From Pleurotus djamor (Eukaryota > Basidiomycota > Agaricomycetes > Agaricales > Pleurotaceae): a stretch of DNA of 64,000 nucleotides. The notes beneath the pieces were generated by a model. The model was given only the letters and a program-made list of their open reading frames with translations, did not search any database and was not told the DNA's origin. The position numbers and the translations under genes are program-made. The stretch lies in NCBI GenBank assembly GCA_029747585.1, contig JAPEVF010000005.1:124001-188000 (forward strand), in the 5' to 3' direction. Shown here piece after piece: positions 37,823-48,682 of the stretch (within the stretch, counting starts at the first letter, position 1; each line of letters begins with the position of its first letter).

Positions 37823-40800
37823 ATGTCTCGGCATAGAGATATCAGGAATCTAAACTTACAAGGTACTTGGTATACAACCTTCGCTGGACACTTTCCTCAC
37901 CGCCTTTGGCTCAGATGAACTCGATGATGATGCTCTCTCCGACGGAGGCGACTTTGACATGACTCCTGAGGAACAAGGTGTGTTCTCTAGTTCTGGCAGG
38001 CTAGCATGTCCCCTTACATTTCCTACCTCGTGAAGAGCAAATGAACGACGCACTTGAGCAAGTACGACATATAGTGGGGGACGTATACGACTGTGGAATA
38101 TCCGATGCCGATCTGAAGAATGTCCTCTGGGACCGATATTTCAATGTTCATGAGACTGTGGGATGGGTGTTTGGTGCGCATACGTGATTTGAGGCACCCT
38201 ATTCGGATTGTTGACGCGTCGGACAGAGGAAAAAGAGCGGCGAGCACAGGCACGAGATCGCAAAGGTAAGTCATTGCTGAATATTTAATTTATTCTTCGG
38301 GTTCGGTGTGCGTTTGTCCGTCGTCTGCCCCGACTACACGATCGGACGGCCCCTTCACTCCGTATCAGTGCGAAGGTGCATCATCTTTCGCAGTATGCCT
38401 GCAACGATGGTCCATGTCAAGACTTCTGCTTACCCTGGTTGCATAGGCAAGGACCTCCCTCCGCTGCCATCTCAAGATGTTCCTCCTACGTACTTGCATG
38501 CCAATTATCAAGGAGGCGAACGGCCCCGTATACCACTGATCGTCCTTGCCCAACAACAATATCAAGAAAACCTAGCCGACGACTCTCAGTCTTCAATATA
38601 CCAAGGTGGCAATACTGGGTATCGTCTTTCAACTATTTCCGAGAGGACCGAGAGGACGGAGCCTTCGCCGGCCTGGCCTTTACGCAAGCAGCATACATCA
38701 GTATCGTCGTCGACGCCTATACAAGCACCGCGTCCATTATCGGCCACCCCTTCGACGTCATCTTACGGTGAGATTATTGGAGGTATGTATCGATCTTTTC
38801 TACGAGTGTCTACATCTTACCCATTCCCCCAACAGATCGCGACATCAGCGCGATTGACCCCAATTTGATTCCGCTGTCACCGTCCGACTCTGCCATCTAC
38901 CGATTGTCTAAATACGAACCTCCACCGTCTATGCCTTCGTCTGGCACCAGAACCCTCGAGCCTACGCCGCAGCAACCTCCTAGTGTGTCTCTCCCCCCTC
39001 TGGATACGATCCCCGATATACCAGACGTGAATTCTGTGCAAAGCAAACCACAACCTGGTTCGTCGCCGAAGAAGTCGAAGCTAGCCATGTTGGCAAGTTC
39101 AAGAGCTGGAAAGCACAGTGCAGCTAAGAGCGATGCGTCTAGCTCTATCAGCACCGCGCTGTCTGGGACGATCCGTACCTTTCCCGTTCTTCGTCCAACC
39201 TCACAGTCGATACGCCCTCCGAGTTCTGTTGCATCATCCGTGACGCAAAGTGCTCCGAAAGAGTCTCCTCTCTCACCGGATTCATCGATTCATTCCTCCG
39301 TCGTTGACAGAGCCATCGCTGCGGCCATGGCTTTGGGCGAAATGGATAGCAATGCTCCTTCCTCTCCGCAACAGCCTACAGAGGGCGTTGCCGATCAACT
39401 ACCAAAGCCAACGCCGACGCCTTCTTCCCCTGCCCCTCCGACCCCTCTACCCAAATCCCCAGCTAGTACCCGTCCCCCATCAAAGCTCGCACTTCTTGCT
39501 CAATCCAAAGCTGCTTCGTCTGCTAGCTTACCGAAGAGCGCCGCGAATATTCCTGTCAAGCTATCCACAAAAAAGGCTATTGCTTTGTTGCCCAAGGAGC
39601 ACACGGAACTCTTGACGCCAACTGCGAACGGACCTACGGCTACAACTGCTATTACCACATCCTACCAGTCCCTCTTCAGTCTAACTGACCCCAGTCGACC
39701 TCGAACGATCCCTCCTTTGAAAGTGGTCCCTTTCGATGCCGCTAGACCTGTAGAGGCGGGTGAAACAAAATCCTCTAAGATCACAATGAAAATAAGGAGA
39801 GCCCATGAGAAGCAAAATGCTCCCCTGTCACCCGCCCAAGAAGCCGTCGAGCCTGCTCCCCCAGCCGTATCCCCTCTATTCAAGGGTAACACGACACCCC
39901 AAGTCCGTGCGTCGCCTTCGGCATTTGGTTCGCTTCTCGTTCATGACACTCAAATACCTCATAAAGACAAACATAAAGAGCGAACGGAGGGCCGTCGTCG
40001 TGCCCATAAGGCTGACGACAAAGGAGGAGACGAGCATCGAGAACATTCCCGCCGAAGAGCGTATCTATCGCCAGTTCCCGATCTCGCTATGCCGTTTGGA
40101 TTCACCTTCGATGGTCCCAGTCCCGACGACATCGTGCTCAAGGCTAGGAAGGGTACATCGCTCGGCAAACGCACAGACTCCCATATTTCTTCTGCGACTT
40201 CTCGCTCTGCTGCTGGAGTCGCTTGATTCCCCCAGCTCGGCCNTTTTGTTTCTGGTTTTGTTGTACTTTTTAATCTACTATCTACTCACATGTATCTATA
40301 GCTGCTAGAGAACGCGAAAAGGCTGCCAAGTTGGCGTCGAAAACAGCTACTTCCTCTGCTCAAACATCCCGTGCCGTGACTCCCATAAACTCTCCAATGA
40401 AAGGACCCCGCAAGGGAGTGCATACGCCAGCCAAAGTCTCGGGGGCCTCGACGCCTATCAGGGGAAGCTCGGAGCCTAGGCTGCTTGATCTTTCGGCGTT
40501 GAACCTTGGGCCTAACGATGATACACCTACGATTGTGGAAGAGCCCCCGAAGATTAGCTTTGCGAGGGAGAAACTATTAGAAGAAGCCAAGCGTGCGCTT
40601 GAGACTCAAAACCAAGATAAAAAGGGAGTAAGCCTTGTGGTCATTGGTACGTATACTGGTAGTTCCTTTAAGCAACCTGTGCTCATCGCGTAGGCCATGT
40701 CGACGCTGGGAAGTCGACGCTCATGGGACGACTCATGTATGACCTGGGTAAAATGGATGAGAAAACTCGTATCGCCAATGAACGAGGTAGCAGTAAAGTT

Positions 40801-42606
40801 GGAAAGAGTAGTTTCAGCTGGGCCTGGGGATTGGATGGTACAACGGAAGAACGAGAAAGGTTTGTCCGTCTCTTCTCGGCGTAGTCATATGCTCATGTCC
40901 GCCTCGTAGAGGGATAACTATGGATATCGCTCTGCAAACACTAGTCACCAGCCACCGTCAAATAACCATCCTTGATGCCCCAGGACACAAGGATTTCGTG
41001 CCGAACATGATCTCCGGGGCTTCCCAGGCTGACTGTGCCCTTCTCGTTGTGGACGCATCCACTGGAGAGTTCGAGGCCGGCTTCGACCGCGGTGGACAGA
41101 CAAGAGAGCACCTTCTTCTCGTAAGGAGTCTGGGCGTATCGCAAGTCGTCGTGGCCGTCAATAAACTCGACATGGTTAGTTCATCTGTCCTACTTGACAG
41201 TTTGTTAACGAGAAGCTGATGAGAGTTGTAGGTGCAATGGGATAAGGACCGCTACGACACGATTTGTGGCTTCTTGCGCCCATTCCTAGTTCAATCTGGG
41301 TTCCAACCCTCAAAAACAAAGTTTGCGCCTGTTGGTGCCATGCAAGGTGTTAACCTCGTATCACTTGATGGACCCGATGCGAAGATATTGAAAGCGTGGT
41401 ACAAAGGACCTACGTTGGTAGACTTGCTCGGTGCGTTCATATCTCGGCCGAGATCGCGACAGAGGTACCAACATTCACCCACATATGTCTGTTACCCTTG
41501 TAGATAAACTCGAGCCTCCTCTTCGTGACATCACCGCACCGCTTCGAATCCCCGTCTCCAATGTATTCAAAGGGACGGGAGCATCCACCGGGCTCTCAGG
41601 GCGAATCATTGCTGGTGTCGTACAGGTTGGGGAACGACTCCAGATCCTCCCGGGGGATGAAACAGGGATAGTCAAACGTCCGTTATTCCCCCGCCCCCTC
41701 TTTTCATTTAATGATCATACTAATACTTCCATGATCCTGATCGCCGATTGGTGCTTGGTGTTTACTTCGATCAGAAATCCTTGTCGAAGATGACAGTCGA
41801 CCATGGGCTGCGGCGGGATCAAACGTTACGCTGTACATCACTGCTGTGGACCCCCTTCATCTCACTATTGGGACGGTTCTGTGTCCGCCCAGTGATCCGG
41901 TACCTCTTGCTACGATATTCACGGCTCGAATCATTGTTTTTGATATCCTTGTCCCCATTACGGCTGGAGCGTCTGTAAGTAACCCTACTCCTTCTACTAT
42001 TGCTTCGCATCTCATCCCTTTCCTCACACCACCCCCTTCGTCTTTCACATCCACAAACCCAAATGGCTATCTCACTCTATCCAATCCATCTCAACACCCT
42101 CATATCATCATCTATCAACATATCATCATCCGAATAGATCGAACTATTCCATCACTCGCGTGACGTCCCCGCCACCATCTCCCGCCTACTCGCCACCGTC
42201 GACCGCACTTCTGGGGAAGTCATCAAGAAAAACCCCCGGTATGTCCATCCGTTCTTGTTTTATTTTCTACCTGTTTTCCTTGGTGTTTGCATGCTTGGTC
42301 CTTGGAATCATAGCGCTCACTTGTTGACATTTCCCTTTTTCTATGATTTTCAGGGTTTTAACAAAGGGCATCCCGGCTGAAGTGCAGATCACCCTTCGGA
42401 CGACTGCTTCAGGTCCTGCGGTGACAGCTCGCCCGATCCCACTTGAGACGTTTGCGGTGAATAAAGATATGGGGAGGATTTTGGTGAGGAGAGGCGGGGA
42501 GACGATCGCTGCTGGTACGTAACTAACGCCTTTGTTTCATCTTGTGTAAATGGATGTTGACTTGGGTTTGTGTGGTTTAGGGATTGTATTGGAGATATTT
42601 GGGTAG
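37823..42606 (+). CDS. HBS1: Hbs1 GTPase with Ski7-like internal exons
   Basis: First exons: 37823..37862, 37915..37977, 38036..38173, 38227..38265, 38447..38782, 38836..40152, 40302..40646, then several more to the stop at 42606. Hbs1 with Dom34 rescues stalled ribosomes. The N-domain ([33 protein letters not shown]) matches Hbs1-N. The G domain has [17 protein letters not shown] and NKLD, followed by beta-barrel domains II and III ending GIVLEIFG. Between them, two exons (336 and 1317 nt) encode about 550 Pro/Ser-rich residues with repeated [34 protein letters not shown] and [12 protein letters not shown]. All introns around them are phase 1, so skipping both gives [15 protein letters not shown] in frame. 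Long form about 1190 residues, short form about 640. The N at 40243 is in an intron. Confidence 0.88.
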
Positions 42607-43373
42607 ATATTAAAGTGAATTTGGGAAGACGAAGATGTATGTACGGGCAAACGGACGGATGCTTGGGTTGTGAAATTTAATGAATGTGCAAGCGATTGTA
42701 TACGTAGGGTGCTGTCTGTATCCCTCACGAAATTGTTTTGCTTAGAACAAGTTATCACAAAAGAAATTGTACGCCATAGATCTAGCGTTGTGCACTCGTA
42801 TGACGTTATCAGCCATCGACCACCTCAAAGCTAAAAAAAACGCTTGAGCATGCTTATACATGCACCCGTTGAATCAGAGAACAAGAAAGAAAGCGAGTGT
42901 ATATGTCTGCATGTAAGAGAGCGAGCGACAGAGACAAAAACGGAGGATTAAATAAAGACTACTACTACTAACTACGGGAAGTCGTGCATAAAGGTGGGGC
43001 GGTACGAAGGCGAGCAGGTGAACAGGATAGAGAGAGGTAACCGGAAAGCAAGTAATGATGTAACCGTATCGATAGAATCAAGAGCGGAGAAGGCAAAGAA
43101 ACTCTATGGGGATGGAGGCGTCAAGGGTCATAAGGCAGGCGTAAGTACGTAGGGGAACGAGGAAGAAGCAAGAAGCAAGAGTAGGAGAAGGTGGAGGGAG
43201 AACATAGCGCTGGCAGGCGAGCGTCAAACCAGCCTCTAACGCGGGGGAAAAGCGATCAGTGAAAATCGCGAAGAAAGGAAAGAGTCATATCCAAGAAAGT
43301 CACAAAAGTGGCAAGTATCACAAAACAAGAAACAAAAAGGACAGAAGAGGCAAAGGAGGAGGAGAGAATCAAC
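42607..43373. other. Convergent intergenic region, purine-rich
   Basis: About 770 bp between the stops of HBS1 (+) and the glycogen-binding-domain gene (-). It is purine-rich on the plus strand; no gene is supported. The right half is probably the 3' untranslated region of the minus gene. Confidence 0.45.
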
Positions 43374-44891
43374 TCAATGTTTCCCATTCTCCACCTTCTC
43401 TTCTTTCCCTTCCTTATCCTTATGATGATGATGGAAGATACTCGACAACCGCTTGAATATCGACCCCTTCTTCTTCCTGGGCGATCCGTCTTTCTCGCCG
43501 GTAACAGTGCTGAACCTCGACGAAGCAGGCGAGCTATCCACTGACGACCGGCCGGAGGTGGACCCAGCCATAGACGGGAACCGTTGATGTTTCTTCGACG
43601 GTGTAGTCGGCGCGGTGGGTGATTTCGCTGGCGTGGCGGGTGCGCTGGGGGGTGGTGATGTTGGCGCGGGTGGGAGAGGTGCGGCGGCGGGTGATGATGT
43701 GGTGGTGGTTGTGGTGGGAGGAGGCGGTGAAGACGGTGTGGAAGGAACAGAAGGAAGTGCGGCAGCAGAAGGTTTCGGCGTCGAAGGCTCGACTTCAGGT
43801 TCCGGTAGTGTAGTAGGACTCGTCTTTGGTGTCAACAACGGTTCTTGAGCTGGAGCAACGACCTCTTCTTTCTTCTCTTCTACCTCCTTCTCCGCTTCAG
43901 CAACGGTAGCAGCACCATTTCCGTTTACATGGCCATTCACCTCTGGTTTCACAATCGTCGGTTCTTCAACCGCAGCAGGTTTGTCTTCTGTAACGATCGG
44001 GGCTTCATCGACGACAGGCACTGCTGGTGGGAGATCGACCGGTGGGAGTGTTTTGACTGGGACGGTGGGTGTAACGTCGGCAGGTGCTGGTGCAGTTGGT
44101 TCCGATTTCACGATATCACCATTGGCAGTACCATTGGTGGCAGCGATCTCAACCTTGGCTTCCGTATCCGATTTCGTCTCCGTCGATGGTTCGACCTCGG
44201 GTTCAGGAGCAGGTGTAGGAACAGCACTCCCATTCCGTGGTGGGCCCACCACGTTTCCCTTCCCTTCCCCCGACACGCCTTCTTCGGCTCCGCTAGGTTT
44301 CGGCGGCGACACATAAACATTGTTCAAATTCCCCACCGCATCATACTCCGTTGGATGCCCATCCAACACCCTCCACTGCCAATCAACAAGGAACTTGTAC
44401 TGCACGCGTTGGCCCCAAGGGACATTGACGATGGTTTCGAACCCGGTGGGAGTGCGGTTGAGGTGGGTTGATTTGGACCACTGTTACATGGGTGAAGGAT
44501 AAGAGTTAGTATGTTGTTAGGAAGGAGGGAAAGGGGGGAGAGAATGTATAAGGGTAGGCAAGAAATATCATAAACCAAGACAAGTCATGTCAAACATCAT
44601 GGTATGACAGCGGAAGCAAAAATGTTGAATTTTAGCGTGGTTTTTCGAACGAACATTCAAGGAAGTAATGGAGACCCAGCTCGGTGAGGGTCCAAGGGAA
44701 AGGGAGGAAATGGAGACTCGAAGACTAACCTGGTCGAAAGTCCCTGTGACGATCACATCAGAGACATCAGTCGAGGGCCTAAACAACGGAAACGCAATCA
44801 AGTAAGTAACGAGCATTTGAAATTCAAGGACACATCATGATAAGCAGCAAAGCTCGTACCATCGAAATACGACTTTATGAAAAGCGTCCAT
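43374..44891 (-). CDS. AMPK-beta-like glycogen-binding (CBM48) domain protein
   Basis: Exons on the minus strand: 44891..44860, 44778..44730, 44480..43374; 395 residues. The first 85 residues form a CBM48/AMPK1-CBM domain: HKVVFRWPSTDVSDVIVTGT, FDQWSKSTHLNRT, QYKFLVDWQW and GNLNNVYVSP, in the order seen in AMPK beta subunits and yeast Mdg1/Crp1. The Trp, Lys and Asn positions used for glucan binding appear conserved. The remaining 300 residues are low-complexity Pro/Ala/Glu/Thr sequence ending with a basic segment KKKGSIFKRLSSIF and a His run. The start is set by the 32-nt first exon, whose TG joins G to make the conserved Trp. The second intron is long for this window (249 nt). Function is inferred from the domain only. 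Confidence 0.8.
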
Positions 44892-46159
44892 CTCCGTTCA
44901 CGTTTGAAATCCTGTATCCGTTATATCCGTTCTTCGTTAATCTGTTCGTTATCCTTCTCGTTGGGCGAAGGTGGGAGCGTCCGAGGACGGGCGACTTGAA
45001 GGTGAGGTGTTGGAGGGAGGGAAGGAGATGAGATGGAAGGAAGGAAGGAAGAAAACGAACCTCGAGGCGCAAGCGAAAAGGTTCGAAGGGTTCGGGAAAT
45101 AAGTAGCGTAGCGTGTGTTGGACGATCCAAACAAACGGACCCCTGAACAAACACTTCTCAGAAAGGGTGATCGGAAGTAAGGGCGACCGAACGGCGCAAA
45201 GCTTTGACCTATGTGACTGCTCTATGTCTTGTGCCTCTAAGGTTTGACGTGCGGAATTTTGCTTGTATTGCATTGGGTGGGTAGGACGTTGCGGTGAGAA
45301 TTTAGAGGAGAATTGGGACGATGAAGAGGGGAAGAAGAGGAAAGATGGGCGGAGGCTCGTGTTGGCCGTGTGTTGGCCTAGCTTATCATAGTACAAAAAC
45401 CAGAAGGTCGGAAGGGGGAGAGAACGGTGTATCTATCTACTCGGTGTCTAGAGCTACTGAGCTACACGACGGGCGGTCTAAATATCGACTGAATGATTCA
45501 AAGCTGTTTCCGAGTCGGAGTGCAGTGACTCGAGGAGGAGCAGGTGGCCAAGGCAAAGAACAGTGAGGGCGCCATGTACATGGTATCGCTGCACTCGGGC
45601 GATAACTCAGAGTTACTTATACGAGTACCAGATGTACTTGCAAGTATTCTGGAATCTGGGGCTCGAGCCCTCAGCCCACCGACATCGCAACTATTGAAAG
45701 TGGCACTTGCTCACTCAGCACCATTAGAGTGTACGGATACGCTATGCTCACTTGCTATGTGTTAAGCTTTTGCTTCGTAGCAATGGACTCGCTGTCGGAG
45801 GAACATGAAAGGCTGTTCGGACGATAGTTTATGAACTTTCGAACTTTCTATCGGCATCATTCCCAAGGTATAGCTTATCAGAGAACATGAGGAGAGTGCA
45901 AGCCCTAGTGTGTGATTCGCTTGGTATAGATATACGACGTAGTGATCGGTTGGGATACAAATGAGGGATTGGCGTGCAACGTGTAGGAAGGAAAAGGAAA
46001 TATAAGTTAGGCAATAATCGTAAAGAGCAGTGATACAAGGTTGATATAAGCAGGGAAGCGATTGGCGAAGCAGAATGGTATATGAATGTTCTTCATTTCA
46101 ACGATTCGTTATGTAAAATCATCGTCATTTGTCGTCGGTCCCGGTCATTGTTAGGTCCA
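44892..46159. other. Long intergenic region
   Basis: About 1.27 kb upstream of the CBM48 gene and downstream of the next minus-strand gene. I see no coding sequence with consistent splicing and no tRNA. It is the largest upstream region in the window after 6.1-7.7 kb, so it may hold extended regulation or a non-coding RNA. Confidence 0.4.
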
Positions 46160-46693
46160 TCACAAACGATGTATGACCTCTTGCATGACCGCGTCCCAGT
46201 CGATCTGGATAGGTGACCACCGACGAATATCATCGGGAAGGGGCGGCGGGGACAGCGGTGACGAGGGTATAGGCGACGAGCAGCGTGTGGGAGAGACAGC
46301 TGGGAACGCTGATATGGGCAGGGGTGGTACGGGGAGTCTGCGGATGTTGAGAGGCGGTGATGATAAGATATAGCTTGATGAAGATGATCGCGATGATGGT
46401 GGCGGTGATGGGGTTGGCGAAGGGGGAGTTGGGAGGGGTCTAATCTTTCTGCGGGACCGTTTAATGTGTGCTCGACGACGCAGCGAGCATTCTGAGCTGA
46501 CACTAACGAGGAGGAGGTACAATGAGCATGGGTATGGGCAGAACCTCACCGCAGCAGCTCACCTGATATCGGAGTGAACAGACTCTTGGTATATGGACGA
46601 TGTCCAAGACTCTGCATCGCTCGAGTCTGTACTGTTCCTGCTATGCCCTCTAGGTCCTTGGACACGGGGGGACGGTGATCGTCTTATAGACAT
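46160..46693 (-). CDS. Small conserved-looking Ser/Pro-rich protein, function unknown
   Basis: Exons on the minus strand: 46693..46563 and 46502..46160, joined by a 60-nt GT-AG intron; 157 residues. It begins MSIRRSPSPRVQGPRG, continues with HSRNSTDSSDAESWTSSIYQ and ESVHSDISVSSECS, and after a Pro/Ser-rich centre ends with DDIRRWSPIQIDWDAVMQEV. The acidic Trp-containing N-terminal motif and the Trp-rich C-terminus look like short linear motifs rather than a folded domain. I do not recognise the family. A TATA-like element lies 68-74 bp upstream. It diverges from the methyltransferase gene with 126 bp between starts. Confidence 0.6.
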
Positions 46694-46760
46694 TATGTTT
46701 TTGGGGGAAGGGAGGGGCAAAGATGCGAGGTTGATTCAGCATCCTCACGAGGGTATGGGA

Positions 46761-46767
46761 TTTTATA
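46761..46767 (-). promoter_or_regulatory. TATA-like element of the small Ser/Pro-rich gene
   Basis: On the minus strand TATAAAA lies about 70 bp upstream of the ATG at 46693, inside the 126-bp divergent promoter. Confidence 0.4.
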
Positions 46768-46819
46768 CGCAGTGGGAATATGGGAAGGCTCTTGCACATC
46801 CCAATTAGGAACGGAACTG

Positions 46820-48431
46820 ATGATGATTATGATGGCAAGTGTTTCGCCATGGCCATCCGCGTTGGAGGACCTCTTCGAACCTGAAGTAGAAGACCCCCTG
46901 CGACAATTCATGCTCTCTGATCTCGATTTACCCCCGATCCACCTTCCAGCTCTTTCTGATGCCTCCACCGACACCGAGTCTCCTGGTACTGACAGTAGTG
47001 GCACAATCACCCATGTCCCCATCTTCCACCACAAAAGTCAGCCACCACCCATAATCCTAACCCTCCACGTCTCTGCTAGACCAGGGTGTGGCGGAATCAC
47101 TTGGCCCGCCGGTCAGGTAAGTTCTGGTAATCATCCACCCCAATCGCATGCCACACACACACACAGATAGTACTAGTATGATTAAAAATGACTGATTCTT
47201 CTCCTTCTCCTTCGGTGCATAGGTCCTTGCAGAGTATCTCGTCCACAAAGGCACAGATGCCATCAAAAACAAACACATAATCGAGCTCGGCAGCGGTACA
47301 GGCCTCGTCGGTCTCGTTGCTGGCAAACTCGGAGCGCGCACGGTACACATAACTGATCAGATGTACGTTCACTCGTCCACCCTCGTGTTCATCGGAGGCG
47401 ATCGTGTTTCACGAACCCTTAATCCTTGGGACTCATGGAACCTTTCGAACCGTGACGAGTAACGAAGATCTGACATATGGCTGGGACAGACCCTTACTCG
47501 ACATCATGCACCGCAATGTCCAACTCAACAACTTGTCCGAGAATGTCCATGTTTCCGAGTTGGACTGGTTAGTCTCTTCTTTACTCCTTCCTTCCTCTTT
47601 GCGTCTACTTCCTCCGTTCCATACGCTCTTTGTCATCCCCCGGGAATCCCCCAAGCACTGCCCATTCCCTCCAACATCCGTCTCATAATCTCACACCCTC
47701 CGAATCCATATCTCACACACTCAATGTCATCGTTTGCAGGGCCCTCCCCGTCTCGGACGCATTATCAACTCCAAGCCCAGACCTCATCCTCGCAGCAGAC
47801 TGCGTCTACTTTGAACCCGCCTTTCCCCTCCTCGTAAACACCCTCGTAAACCTAACCTCTACCACTACTTCCACCGGGGATACCCCCGAGATATGGTTTT
47901 GCTACAAGAAACGTCGCAAGGTGCCCTTTTCCTCTCCATCCCCGTTCCCGTATCTCATTTCGCTAATCATCTCGCTAATCACTGCTAATTCAATCATTTC
48001 CCCTCTTATCTTTATATAATATACGCTCCACCACCACCTCGTACCCGTACCCGGACTTGGACGGACTCGGCGCTCGTGCTCACAGGCGGACAAGCGTTTC
48101 TTCCTGTTGCTCAAGAAATTCTTCACATGGACCGAGGTACGTCCGAGTCCGCGTAACTCTTTTCGTGTATCATGATTCATACATTTCCTCTTCCTCCACC
48201 TGCCCCTCCCCTCCCCCTGAAACACCTTCCCTTCCTTTGAGAATCATAGAATCCATAGAACCTTCTCTATCGACTTTCCTTCTAACATGGACTTTGCATG
48301 ATTGATTATTCGCTGATTTTGCTTGATTCATTATGTAGATTACGGACCACCCCTCGCGTGACGAATATTCACGCGAGGCGATTTCGCTGTTGAAGATAAC
48401 ACGAAAGGTCAATAAATCGCAACCTCAGTAA
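46820..48431 (+). CDS. EFM6: METTL21/EFM6-type protein-lysine methyltransferase
   Basis: The start region has four in-frame Met codons (MMIMMASVSPW); 46832 is an alternative. Exons are split after GITWPAGQ (donor near 47117), after HITDQ, after SELDW and further on. Methyltransferase-16 family enzymes use S-adenosylmethionine to methylate lysines; yeast Efm6 acts on translation factor eEF1A. The motif I loop is IIELGSGTGLVGLVAGKLGA, followed by HRNVQLNNL, SELDWALP and DLILAADCVYFEPAFPLLV, the DXXY-type post-motif of the family. Near the end it reads WFCYKKRRKADKRFFLLLKK. The N-terminal 90 residues are acidic and Ser/Thr-rich. The assignment to EFM6 rather than another METTL21 relative is moderate. 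Confidence 0.78.
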
Positions 48432-48682
48432 GCGTATATTGACGAGGGAATATCAGTGGGTGTTACTGTAGATTTCTGTCGCTTTCTTGGGAATTGGGTG
48501 TCGGGAATCACGAGTTACAATTGGGTATTGGGTCAACCGTCAATGGAACGGCGTAGATATCAATCAATGATCATAGAAGGTAGAATTTGTTGGATACTGG
48601 CTGCTTTAGATTCTTTCAAGCGAATAAAGGGTGACAGATGTGAGATGCGGTTCATATTGCGTTCTGATTGTAGTGAACATAC

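Noticed and set aside
45560..45740. tRNA-like GGGCTCGAGCCC element
   Set aside because: A palindromic stem only; no A box, anticodon arm or acceptor stem could be paired around it.
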